A stretch of 64,000 nucleotides of DNA, taken from positions 310,001 through 374,000 of the forward strand of contig OZ250139.1 in assembly GCA_965237405.1 (NCBI GenBank), in the 5' to 3' direction. This stretch comes from CAUZIB01 sp963663925. Lineage in GTDB: Bacteria; Acidobacteriota; Vicinamibacteria; Vicinamibacterales; UBA8438. Position 1 is the stretch's first letter; every line of letters starts with the position of its first letter. Positions 44,944-53,937 of the stretch are shown piece by piece. The notes under the pieces were generated by a model, which saw only the letters and a list, made by a program, of their open reading frames with translations, made no database searches and was not told the DNA's origin. The translations under genes and the position numbers were made by a program.

Positions 44944-45924
44944 TCATCCTTTCCAAACGAATGGCTTGAACTGCCCGACGCCAAGCGCCTCCCGTTCCAG
45001 AGATAGACACTGACGGTGAATGGCCTGCCGGAGGGTAGACGTTTCGCTCCGCTCCTCGATGCGCGACCAGAAACGCTCGGTTGCCTTGATCCTCCCCTTC
45101 TCGCTGAGCAGGCATACCCCCGGCGTCCGGCTGAACCAGAATGGGTTGGGTTGATCACGCCGGAACATAGACAGAAGGAGCGCGTCCGATAGCACGGGCC
45201 TAAACGTCTCCGCCATGTCAATCGACAGTGAACGCCGCCCCATTCCAGGCGCATGAAGAAACGAGATACTTCGGTCGAGATGGGTCTTGGCCAACTCGTT
45301 TGCGCACGCCGAGTAGAGCAGCATGTTGAAGAACGACATCAGGCAGTTTACGGGATCGGGTGGCGGTCGCCGGATCCTTCGTTCAAGTCTTGCATTGGGT
45401 GAGATCTCCCCGAAGGCGTCGTGGAGAAACGCTCTCGCTTGTCCCTCGGCGCCCATCAGAGCTTCGATGGTCGTCGCAGCGTCAACCATACCAATCGCAC
45501 TCTCCAGGCCATCCAGCGGGGCGTCGACACCCGTCGTGCCGTTGCGCCGGTAGCGCTGAAGCAACCCGCGCATCGATTTCACCTGCGCATTGACGATTGC
45601 CTTCGCGATCCGTAACCGCCCCGTGTCGTCCAGAAATAGTTCAGCCTGTCCGATACGCACGCGTCCAGAAGGCGTCTCATCCTCTGCCTCGAACGCTCCC
45701 AGGAACCGGCCCCCTGCATCAAGGACCGTGAACCGGATGCCACGCCGCCCCATGTCCTTGAGCAAACGGATGGAAATGGACCCGTTTCCCATGCACAGGA
45801 CATGCTTGACGCCATTCAGGGGAATCGCTTTGCGACCCGCGTCGGACGTCACGACCAGCGAGTTTTCGTGCCGATTCAGGCGCGCATCGCGAGGGATAAT
45901 AACGGTGTCCACCTCACTCCTCAT
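44944..45924 (-). CDS. cas1: CRISPR-associated integrase Cas1
   Basis: 326 aa. N-terminal beta domain (LNRHENSLVVTSDAGRKAIP) and C-terminal helical domain with catalytic Glu in IEALMGAEGQARAFLHDAFG, His in ISFLHAPGMGRRSLSIDMAE and acidic residue in the following helix (ETFRPVLSD). Overlaps cas4 by 11 bases. Length is usual for type I Cas1. Confidence 0.95.
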   Translation of the reverse strand: MRSEVDTVIIPRDARLNRHENSLVVTSDAGRKAIPLNGVKHVLCMGNGSISIRLLKDMGRRGIRFTVLDAGGRFLGAFEAEDETPSGRVRIGQAELFLDDTGRLRIAKAIVNAQVKSMRGLLQRYRRNGTTGVDAPLDGLESAIGMVDAATTIEALMGAEGQARAFLHDAFGEISPNARLERRIRRPPPDPVNCLMSFFNMLLYSACANELAKTHLDRSISFLHAPGMGRRSLSIDMAETFRPVLSDALLLSMFRRDQPNPFWFSRTPGVCLLSEKGRIKATERFWSRIEERSETSTLRQAIHRQCLSLEREALGVGQFKPFVWKG

Positions 45925-46458
45925 CCCAGCACAGGGGGTTGCAGCTACAGGCGTTGCAAAGGGGAATGCGATGGGCGGCCGGAGGCGAGTCGGCCATCAT
46001 GTCACGGCTGGCGCGCGCGTCCTGAATGAGCTGATCGAGCACATCCTCCGTGACCTCATAGCTCGTTTTCTTGCGTGATCCGTATACTTGCACTTCGGCG
46101 CGCCATGGATCACCGGTGGCGCCCATCATGAAGGCCGCGTAGAACAGCGCTTGGCGTGAGACCGCGTCGGGTGCTCCGGCCGCACCCTTTTTTCAAGCAC
46201 GACGCGCCGCTCGAAGTCGATGGCATCCGGCGCGATGCCCAGGCCACGTGGCACGTCGGCGGGCCGCTTCTCCGTCTGGTGAAGCGCAAGGCCCCTCTGC
46301 ACCCGTGCATGATGGACCGCGTGGGTCGCGCCCATCAGATGGAGCCACGCCCGGCGGCGGCACAGGGCCACATGCTGGAAGTAGAGCCCGTGCAGGCCGT
46401 ACTCCTCCGCCAATTCACGCAAACAGCGCGCTTTCCGCAGAATCTTCAAAGTCTTCAT
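45914..46458 (-). pseudogene. cas4: CRISPR-associated Cas4 nuclease, split by a one-base frame change
   Basis: First frame (46458 down) reads YGLHGLYFQHVALCRRRAWL, then PDAIDFERRVVLEK. At an A6 tract (minus strand; plus-strand T6 at 46189-46194) a -1 shift continues KGAAGAPDAVSRQALFYAAF, then RIPLCNACSCNPLCWDEE. Together ~180 aa with the Cas4 features: first Cys in ALCRRR, Asp in AIDF, ExK-like LEKK, Gln in SRQALFYAAF and three C-terminal Cys for the Fe-S cluster. It could be made by -1 frameshifting or polymerase slippage at A6, be truly broken, or be an assembly error. The start overlaps cas3' by 44 bases; a TTG at 46413 is an alternative. Confidence 0.8.
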
Positions 46459-48466
46459 CCAGCGGCGGCCTGCCGAGCTTCTCTACCAAAGCAGTCGCTG
46501 CCCCCATGACCGTCATGCGCGGGTCCCGCACCCTATCGTCCACCGCCGGAATGACGCTCTCAAACCGATGCCGCCACTCCTTGACCAGGAGCGCGTTGAG
46601 TTGCTCGGTCTTCTTTTCCTGCTCCAGAATCGACAGCGAGAAACTCCCGTCCCCGATCGGTGAAGGAACGTACAGCGTCAGCCGCTGCGCATCCGGTCGG
46701 CCAGCAAACGCTCTGATTTCCTCGTCCAGAGTCCGTGACATCAAATGGACGGTCCGTTCTCCATCTTCATCGGATGCAATGTGGCGGTTGAGGATGTCCG
46801 TCGCGCGGCGCAGAAAGGATTCCGTGACGGTGTGGCGCTCGCCGTTCGGGTCCGCGACCTCGATGGTTGCGCCGATGTCGCGGTAGGCGAGGGCACTGGC
46901 GAGCAGCGCGTCTACCCAGCGTTTGTGGGGCTGCGACACGCGACGCATGTTGTCGTTGACAACGTCGACCTTGCAGATTTCAGAAATTCTGGAATCGACA
47001 AACTTCACTATGCTCGGCGACAACTGGTAGAGGCGCTCTCGTGCCTCCTTCTGGACGTTCATTCGCCTCCGACGAATCGCCACGATGAACAACGCGGCCC
47101 AGTACGCCCCTCGCCACGAGGCGCGACGATAGAACGGACCCGGTTCGCCGACTGCGGCCAGCGCCACTTCCGCCTCCGTTCGGGTCGGCTCAAGCTGACG
47201 CCGAATGTCGCGGAGAATCTGCGCCGTGAATTCCTGCACACTCACCTCGTCGTGACCCTCAATGACGTCGGCGATTCTTCGCGTCCAGGCGTGCCGTTCG
47301 CGTTGCCGGTCGGGCAACGACACGATGACCTGCCCATCATCAGCCCCGCGTGACACCCGCCCAACGCGTTGCACGAAGTTGGCAAGTCCGAACCCGGGTT
47401 CCATGAACATGAGCGTACTGTGGAACGTGACGCCGATCTCGACCGACGATGTGCACAGAAGCACGTCGTAGTGGCGGGGATCCGCGTACGTTCGTCCGCG
47501 CCGCCGGGCGCCGGGCCGGCGCGCCGAGTCGTCGATGGAGTTTATCGAGAGAATTCGCTTCTCGGGAACACCGGCTTCCCCCAATGTCTTCCGTATGTCC
47601 TGGTCCTCACGTTTCAGCCGCTGTAGGGAGTCATAGATGACGATGACCGTGAAACCGCCGGCAATTGAGGCGCGCACGGCATCGATACTCAGCGCAATCG
47701 ACTCAACGAGGCTGCACGCGCGCATGACGATCTCGACGTTGCCATGGATGGATCGATTCTCCTGGGTGTGGCCATCGACAATGTCTTCCGAGATCATCTC
47801 GATGTCGTCCGCGCCGACACCGGTGTGCCCGAGTATCTTCGTGACGTCTATAGGCGTGGCGGACAACAGCGACACCTTCGCCCGTCGTTCCGACCCAGCC
47901 AGCAGCGACAACAGACACGCTAGGCCAAAGGCCCGATCGTCGATCGTGTGAAACTCGTCGAAGACGATGTGGTCGAAGCAACGCAGGTACAGAAAAGGAT
48001 TGACGGCGCTCGCCCCCGTCACGCGGATGCCAGAGATCATCCCAACCACCACTTCGGGGATTGCGAAAATGACGCGCCCGCTTGAATGCGTACTTCCCGC
48101 GAGGAACTGCCGGACCCGCATCGCAGCGAGGCTCTCGCTCCCATCCTGAGCCTGATTGCCCGACCACTCAGTGATCCGTTGGTGAAGCCAGGCGTCGATC
48201 TGCGCGTCCGTCATACCATGGTTTCGGCAATACGTCCGCGCCTGTTCACGCGCGTCTCCGATCAAGTTCTGCAGCAACCGCTTCGTCGGGACGATGAACA
48301 GCACGTGCACGCCCTCGTTGAGCACCGCCTGCATGAAGGCGTACGACTTCCCGGACCCGGTCGGCGCCGACACCAGCCGTACGAGCTTTTCGGAGTGCAA
48401 CAGACGTTCCTGCATTGGCGACAGACCGCTGGCCAGTACCGGCACGGAGTGTGATCTGATAATCAT
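46415..48466 (-). CDS. cas3: Type I-D Cas3' helicase
   Basis: 683 aa superfamily 2 helicase without HD domain, as expected for type I-D. Walker A SAPTGSGKSYAF, DExH box IVFDEFHTID, motif III LLSATPIDVT, motif V CTSSVEIGVTFH, motif VI FVQRVGRVSRGADD. Unwinds target DNA for the Cascade-bound HD nuclease (on Cas10d). Nine bases separate it from csc1 upstream. Confidence 0.92.
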   Translation of the reverse strand: MIIRSHSVPVLASGLSPMQERLLHSEKLVRLVSAPTGSGKSYAFMQAVLNEGVHVLFIVPTKRLLQNLIGDAREQARTYCRNHGMTDAQIDAWLHQRITEWSGNQAQDGSESLAAMRVRQFLAGSTHSSGRVIFAIPEVVVGMISGIRVTGASAVNPFLYLRCFDHIVFDEFHTIDDRAFGLACLLSLLAGSERRAKVSLLSATPIDVTKILGHTGVGADDIEMISEDIVDGHTQENRSIHGNVEIVMRACSLVESIALSIDAVRASIAGGFTVIVIYDSLQRLKREDQDIRKTLGEAGVPEKRILSINSIDDSARRPGARRRGRTYADPRHYDVLLCTSSVEIGVTFHSTLMFMEPGFGLANFVQRVGRVSRGADDGQVIVSLPDRQRERHAWTRRIADVIEGHDEVSVQEFTAQILRDIRRQLEPTRTEAEVALAAVGEPGPFYRRASWRGAYWAALFIVAIRRRRMNVQKEARERLYQLSPSIVKFVDSRISEICKVDVVNDNMRRVSQPHKRWVDALLASALAYRDIGATIEVADPNGERHTVTESFLRRATDILNRHIASDEDGERTVHLMSRTLDEEIRAFAGRPDAQRLTLYVPSPIGDGSFSLSILEQEKKTEQLNALLVKEWRHRFESVIPAVDDRVRDPRMTVMGAATALVEKLGRPPLDEDFEDSAESALFA

Positions 48467-48475
48467 GCGCCTCCG

Positions 48476-49135
48476 CTATGACCAGCCGGCTGTGATCCGC
48501 AGGGCGTGGTCCGGGTCGACGGGCTGGCTGGGCTGGATGTTGTGCAGGCGGTACGGTCCCGCCTGTATATCGGCATCGGTATGGAACAACCGCGCCGTGT
48601 GCAGGTTGAGGCAGATGTCGTGCGGCTCCGCACAGCGTTCAAGCAGACCGAGGCCGTTTCTGCCTAGCCCAAGTCTGACGACGAGGCGGTCGATTGGCTC
48701 ACCGTAGGCTGTGCACGCGATATGCAGCGGATCCGCATGCAGGAAGCAGCCGTGAAATACCGCCCCCACCGCAACCTCCTGTATGTGGTAGTAGTCCTTG
48801 ATATTCCCGCTCTTGGTCGCGAGATAGACGCTCGCCGGCATGCCGCACTCGGCGTCCAGGTTCAGGCGGCGCGCCAACGGGCGGTTGAGCCGGTTGGCGC
48901 GCCCGAGAAACAGCGTCGTCTTGAACGGCAGGACCGCCACGTGGCGACGGTAGTCTGGCGCTGACGGGAGGCACGGCGAACGCGGCATCATGCCAAGCGT
49001 GGCCGCCGCCGCGAACCCAATCGCCGTGTCGGTCACGACGTCGTTCAAAGTCGCGGTTCCCGATGGCGCGGCAAGGCCGTGCCACGCCCAGGGAGACAAC
49101 GCGGTCAATCGAAACGCGAAGATCGCTTCGGACAT
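48476..49135 (-). CDS. csc1: Type I-D Cascade subunit Csc1 (Cas5-like)
   Basis: 219 aa RAMP protein. Starts IFAFRLTALSPWAWHGLA; has KTTLFLGRANRLNRPLARRL and IQEVAVGAVFHGCFLH. Identified mainly by size and position between csc2 and cas3' in a type I-D operon; sequence is compatible with Csc1/Cas5. Binds the crRNA 5' handle in Cascade. Three bases from csc2. Confidence 0.82.
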   Translation of the reverse strand: MSEAIFAFRLTALSPWAWHGLAAPSGTATLNDVVTDTAIGFAAAATLGMMPRSPCLPSAPDYRRHVAVLPFKTTLFLGRANRLNRPLARRLNLDAECGMPASVYLATKSGNIKDYYHIQEVAVGAVFHGCFLHADPLHIACTAYGEPIDRLVVRLGLGRNGLGLLERCAEPHDICLNLHTARLFHTDADIQAGPYRLHNIQPSQPVDPDHALRITAGWS

Positions 49136-49138
49136 CGG

Positions 49139-50140
49139 TCAGGCCTTCCTTGGCGTGAAGTGCTGCTCGAACAGATCCGCAATCTTCGGCGCGGCCTCCT
49201 CATACCGTCGCCGCAATGACGGATCGTCCTGCTCGAACGCTTGGACGAGCTGTCGCTGGTAGGCGCACGCTTCGTCGACATCGGCGGTAGTCTGGAAGGA
49301 TTCCGCCATCGCAGTCTTGATGGCGACTGCCAGGTCATCAACCGCGTTGATTCCCTGCGGGAGTGTGCGCAGCAATTCGTACGGAGAGGACAGCGGCGTT
49401 TCGAGGCGCGCCGCGAAGATTCCCGCGATGTGGGTGCGCACGTTCACACCGGTGACCGACGTCTGCCCACCGTACGAGCCGGCGAGGCCGAGGCTGAGCA
49501 GCAGGTGGTCGAAGCCGATTGGCGGAAGCTGCCGTCCGTTGCAGGTGAGGATCTGGACCAGTAAGGTGCCAGGCAGGACGAAGTGCCGGCTGAACAGATT
49601 GTCTGTGTTCTTCTTGTTTTCGGCATCCCAGAGGGTCCCGGTTTCGTCGCCTCGATGGTGGAAGCTGTCACCCACGGCATCGCGGTACGGGACGGTGCTC
49701 AGCGCGTCGGAGTACTGCACCGCCGCCTTCACCGGCAGGACCCGAGTCCCCCACATGGCGGAGTCCCCGAATACCAGCGTGTTCAGGTCGAACGCATCGC
49801 GAACAGGCATCCTGACGCCAACCGCGGTGCGGTTCTGGGGAAGCCGACCGCCGACGTTCCACGCACGGAGCACCAACAGTCCCCGGCCGCGCTCGCCGAA
49901 CTTGAACTTGCTCGGCGTCGCCCGCACGCGGCGCACGCCGTCGCGGTCCTCAGCGTCGGTGATCTCTTCCTCCGCATTGCGAAACACGGTGGGGGCTACA
50001 ATTTCGCGGATCAGCACGATAGACACGTGGCCAGCGTTACGACGCGCCGGCATGACGTAGATGTCTTTGCCGTTCGCCGCGACCACTTCTTCCACGAGCT
50101 CGCCGTCGTTGAGATAACGGCTGAATTTGTCGATCATCAC
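49139..50140 (-). CDS. csc2: Type I-D Cascade backbone Csc2 (Cas7-like)
   Basis: 333 aa. Csc2-type features: VSIVLIREIVAPTVFRNAEE near the start, RVRATPSKFKFGERGR, and LLLSLGLAGSYGGQTSVTG in the middle. Forms the multi-subunit filament along the crRNA. Overlaps cas10d by 4 bases (ATGA). Confidence 0.88.
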   Translation of the reverse strand: MMIDKFSRYLNDGELVEEVVAANGKDIYVMPARRNAGHVSIVLIREIVAPTVFRNAEEEITDAEDRDGVRRVRATPSKFKFGERGRGLLVLRAWNVGGRLPQNRTAVGVRMPVRDAFDLNTLVFGDSAMWGTRVLPVKAAVQYSDALSTVPYRDAVGDSFHHRGDETGTLWDAENKKNTDNLFSRHFVLPGTLLVQILTCNGRQLPPIGFDHLLLSLGLAGSYGGQTSVTGVNVRTHIAGIFAARLETPLSSPYELLRTLPQGINAVDDLAVAIKTAMAESFQTTADVDEACAYQRQLVQAFEQDDPSLRRRYEEAAPKIADLFEQHFTPRKA

Positions 50141-53127
50141 ATCGTCTCCTTGTCTCGCCCCGGTCCGGTGTGTCCGGCCTCGGACGTATCGTCATCGGTG
50201 GAATCGCGCTCGGATTCGGAGATGCCGCGTTCGCGGTACGTTTCCAGTAACGCAAACCGAAAGATCGACGCGGCCATCCGCTGCTCCCGTGATGTCGGCT
50301 CCTTCGACCTGAAGACCTTCGTCCACACGTTGTCGGTGAAGTGCCGTGCGAATTCGATGCAGCCGTCGCCGAGCGGCTGTGCGTCGCGATGCTTCTTCGC
50401 GGCCGCGTCGTGCTTGCGACTCAGCTCTTCCTCGAGGGTGCCTGCAAGGCCGAGGAGCAGAGCGACCCGGTCCTTCGTCGTCGAACGCGCCGCACTGGCA
50501 TAGAAGTCGAGGGCGATCTTCCAGCAGAGCAGCTGTTTGTTCGTCGAGTCTCGTGTGCTACGGCGCTTTTGAATGCGGCTTGCAAGCCAAGCCAGACGAA
50601 TCAGAGGGTCCTGACTGTCCTTTAGCTGCACTGGTTTACCTCCTGGGTGTCTGATGCGCGTGAGCGCCTGCTCCCGCGTTCCGGTCTCAATCAATGACCA
50701 CGCATGGTCCTTGCCTCCGCTACCACGCCGATCGACGGCCAACGCCCAGGCGACGCACAGCGCGCCGAGCACGACGGTCGGATCGGGATCGGCCAGTCGT
50801 TTGGCCCACTCAATGCCAAGTCCATTGGCGCTTGCCAGCTTCTCAAACAGCTCCAGCTTACCGACAGCATCAGGGATCTGCTCGATACGCAAAGAATCTC
50901 CGTCAAGCAGTGTTTCCAGCCACCGTGGCAGCGAATCACAGTAGAAGATTGCCGGATGCCGGCATGGCGCACCGCGGAAGATGTGAATGGGGCGCCCGAG
51001 ACGTCGCACGGCGTTGAGCGTCTTGCGCAGCTCAACCACCAGCTTTTCGTCCCGGTTCGGCAGCGTTTCCAGTCGCGCCAGACGAATCCGCCGCGTCTGG
51101 CAATCGAGCCCGGCATACACGGCGCCTTTCTGAACATTAAGGCGATTGAGATCGTTCAACCCCATGGATACGTCGGCATCCTCACGCTGAAACGCAAGGC
51201 CGCCGAACAATCCCGTTGTCACGGGCGACGAAATGAGTGGCGGCAGGTCACCGCTTCCCTTGAACTCCTCCTGTGCCTCTTGGCGCAACTGCAATTCGGC
51301 AAGACAAACCGGGCACAGATGAGTGTCGCCGGACGGGGACGCCAGATGGTCGTTGCGCCCGTCTCGGCCTGAAAATGCCGATACTTTGATGCCGTGCGCC
51401 CTCGATGCGGTGCTGATGCTACGCGACGCACTGACTGGCTCGTTGCACAGGACGCAACGCTTGGCCATCGCACCGGTGTCGAACGGTTCCGTGGCACGGC
51501 TGGTCAGATAGGCAGAGAACCGCTGGCGCAGGGCGTTGAGGATGTCGCTAGAGACGTCATTGATCTGGTCTACGAGACCGGTGCGGTTGCCATCGCCTTC
51601 CAGCCAGCGTCCGATCAGTCCATCACGGCTAACTACGCGATCCAGGAGCACCTGTGCCTCGTTCGGGTCTGCCTCGGCCAACTGCCAGACCTCTGCAATC
51701 GTCCACAGCGCCAACAGAACCCGCCGCGCCCGCCCGTCTTTCGCAGGCACCGCCGCAACGACCGGCGGTGGCACCCTTCCCTGCATGTGCATGAGAGCCC
51801 GGAGTTCTTGTTCACGAACGTCTGCACCGGGCGCCGCCGCCTTGCGGTTGGCGTCGCTGTGGTTGAGCACGATCACCAGAAACGCGAGGGCCTCCGCCGG
51901 TTCCATGTCGAGATCACGGGAATCCCCTTCCGGATGATCGATCGCGGGCTTCACCGTGGCTCCGACACCGTCGTCGAGCGGGCTCCACGATGTGTGCATC
52001 CCTGTTGCGTCGAACAATTCGTCAATCTGCGCGCTGTGCGTGCGCGCAAACGATCTGGGAAGCGCCAGGAGATTGGCGCACTGACGCCAGTCGCCGGAGC
52101 GCTTCATGACCTCACGGCAGGCGTGCCATGAGGCCGCTCCACCGACGAACTCGCATGCTAAACGGTTGTTGACGGAAAAACGAAGGTGATCTGGAAGGGC
52201 GTTGAGAAAGTCGTCGAGAGCCGTCTCCTTTATCCGGCCGGCTTGCTTCTGTGGGATGACGCACAACAGTCGACCGTCGTGAACGATCTCGATCAGTGGC
52301 AGTCGGCCGGCGACATCCTTGCAGGCGGTCGAAAGCGCGCGCTGGAAGCGGTCCAGCAGGAAGACGTGAAGGTGGTCGTGGATTTCGACCTTCTCCCAGT
52401 GCCTCAGTCCACCGTCCTGGAGTACGGGCCAGCGATTGGGGTCACCGAGAGTGGTGATCACGCCCTCGACACCCGCACCCGTCGCTCCGCTGGTGAATGT
52501 GCCCTCCAGCTTATCCGCCAGTTCGACGTAGCGGCACACTGCCGCAATCCTTCGGTCGTAGTCCGGCGCGGCTGGGCTCCGAGCCGCCTGTGTGCCCTCG
52601 ACTTCCTCAATGTAGTTGACCATCGCCGCTGGCGAGATGAGCAGCCCGTGGTTCACCAGGAACTTATCGATGCCGTAGCGTGCCATCCGTTCCGCCACGG
52701 CACCAACCGCGATCGTTCGACCGCGCCGCAAGCCGAGGTCCTTGTCGATGTCGTGCAAGAAGGCGACGCAGACGACCCCGTGGGCCAGGCGTTCGATCTC
52801 CGCGAGATCGGTTTCGCTCGCCCAGGAACGGGGGACGTCTGACAACCAGAACATCAGCGCCCCGCGTGCCACCGACAGCAGGTGGTCGAGCAGACTGATG
52901 TTGTCGTGCTGCGTCCACCGCTCGGTCAGGGCCGGATCTTCCGATGCCCCGCCCTTACCGCTGATCGTCACCAGTCGGACAGGCCGGCCGTCGATTTTGG
53001 AAGCGGAAGCCCGCGCCGGCGCGCCAGCGCGGTCCTCGCCGACTCGCGCGATGACGCACTCGTCCAGGAAGGCGCCGTACACCTCGACCGCCGTTCGGTG
53101 GGCGAAGCCAGGGAACGGGTTGTTCAT
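50137..53127 (-). CDS. cas10d: Type I-D large subunit Cas10d with HD nuclease domain
   Basis: 996 aa from ATG 53127 (MNNPFPGFAHRTAVEVYGAF), the start overlapping the cas6 stop by 4 bases. N-terminal HD domain with SLLDHLLSVARG and CVAFLHDIDKDLGL carrying the His-Asp pair; central Cys4 zinc site (KRCVLCNEPV ... LCPVCLAELQL); C-terminal palm-like and helical region. In type I-D systems this subunit binds the PAM and its HD domain cuts DNA, complementing the HD-less Cas3'. Confidence 0.92.
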   Translation of the reverse strand: MNNPFPGFAHRTAVEVYGAFLDECVIARVGEDRAGAPARASASKIDGRPVRLVTISGKGGASEDPALTERWTQHDNISLLDHLLSVARGALMFWLSDVPRSWASETDLAEIERLAHGVVCVAFLHDIDKDLGLRRGRTIAVGAVAERMARYGIDKFLVNHGLLISPAAMVNYIEEVEGTQAARSPAAPDYDRRIAAVCRYVELADKLEGTFTSGATGAGVEGVITTLGDPNRWPVLQDGGLRHWEKVEIHDHLHVFLLDRFQRALSTACKDVAGRLPLIEIVHDGRLLCVIPQKQAGRIKETALDDFLNALPDHLRFSVNNRLACEFVGGAASWHACREVMKRSGDWRQCANLLALPRSFARTHSAQIDELFDATGMHTSWSPLDDGVGATVKPAIDHPEGDSRDLDMEPAEALAFLVIVLNHSDANRKAAAPGADVREQELRALMHMQGRVPPPVVAAVPAKDGRARRVLLALWTIAEVWQLAEADPNEAQVLLDRVVSRDGLIGRWLEGDGNRTGLVDQINDVSSDILNALRQRFSAYLTSRATEPFDTGAMAKRCVLCNEPVSASRSISTASRAHGIKVSAFSGRDGRNDHLASPSGDTHLCPVCLAELQLRQEAQEEFKGSGDLPPLISSPVTTGLFGGLAFQREDADVSMGLNDLNRLNVQKGAVYAGLDCQTRRIRLARLETLPNRDEKLVVELRKTLNAVRRLGRPIHIFRGAPCRHPAIFYCDSLPRWLETLLDGDSLRIEQIPDAVGKLELFEKLASANGLGIEWAKRLADPDPTVVLGALCVAWALAVDRRGSGGKDHAWSLIETGTREQALTRIRHPGGKPVQLKDSQDPLIRLAWLASRIQKRRSTRDSTNKQLLCWKIALDFYASAARSTTKDRVALLLGLAGTLEEELSRKHDAAAKKHRDAQPLGDGCIEFARHFTDNVWTKVFRSKEPTSREQRMAASIFRFALLETYRERGISESERDSTDDDTSEAGHTGPGRDKETM

Positions 53128-53852
53128 GCACGCCCTCCCGCATGTCCGATGCAGCCGAAGCCGTAGCGGTTTTTTTCGCCAATCCCAAGCGCCCAAGCCG
53201 AGCGCAGATCATTGAGGTGACCACTGATGCACAACGGACACATGGTGCCAATCACGAACGCGGGCTTCCCACCGTGCGCGGCGCGCATGCGGACCAGCGT
53301 TGAGTGCTTCGGATTAGCGCGCAGATAAAGCCTGTCGGGCTCGATGCTCAGACGGACGTTTCGCCCGGTCAGGCGCGACAGGCGGACATTGACGGCGTTC
53401 TCCAGAGCAGGCCCCGCTTTCACCAGATCATCGTGCCAACGCCCCTTCTGGCCGCGCACCGACAGGACCAGCGGCGAGAGCATGATCACCGGCAGTGTCG
53501 CCGTGGCCCCTGACTCGCCGACGACCGGGAGCGCTTCGTTGGCTCTGTTCCAGCCAGTCAGGTCCACGACATCCCCGTTGACCGAAACCTTCCGAATCGT
53601 GTCGGGACCCAGACGGGTCAGCGTCGGCTCAAGCGGCCCTCCCTCAGCGCCCACCACCACCGACCTGACGATGCACCCGCTGGATGTCGCCGTTCCGACC
53701 GCCCCAAAGGACCAGTTGCAGGCTTCACGCCCCACCACCGCCGATCCCTGCACGCCACCAGCGGTCCACGCGTTGACCAGTGCGGCATGCAGACTGTCCA
53801 GGTAGCGCACACGCACCGACAAACCGCGCGGCGCCACGAATCTCACTCGCAT
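53124..53852 (-). CDS. cas6: CRISPR RNA endoribonuclease Cas6
   Basis: 242 aa from ATG 53852 (MRVRFVAPRGLSVRV), preceded by GTGGAGGG; an upstream ATG at 53867 is less likely. RAMP fold with the C-terminal Gly-rich loop GIGEKNRYGFGCIG typical of Cas6. Cleaves the repeat hairpin to release crRNAs. First gene of the eight-gene cas operon. Confidence 0.9.
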   Translation of the reverse strand: MRVRFVAPRGLSVRVRYLDSLHAALVNAWTAGGVQGSAVVGREACNWSFGAVGTATSSGCIVRSVVVGAEGGPLEPTLTRLGPDTIRKVSVNGDVVDLTGWNRANEALPVVGESGATATLPVIMLSPLVLSVRGQKGRWHDDLVKAGPALENAVNVRLSRLTGRNVRLSIEPDRLYLRANPKHSTLVRMRAAHGGKPAFVIGTMCPLCISGHLNDLRSAWALGIGEKNRYGFGCIGHAGGRA

Positions 53853-53937
53853 GCTGTCCCTCCACAAAGTGTAAGAATATACAGATTAAATCAATTGCAA
53901 TATATGCAACTATTGCAGGGTAAGAAATAATGGATTT
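53853..53937. promoter_or_regulatory. Divergent promoter/operator region between cas6 and the WYL regulator
   Basis: Strikingly AT-rich against a GC-rich background. Contains overlapping inverted repeats: TTGCA-ATATA-TGCAA (53895-53909) and GCAA-CTA-TTGC (53906-53916). Such symmetric sites between a WYL regulator and a cas operon are good operator candidates. The promoter elements themselves are only approximate. Confidence 0.6.
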
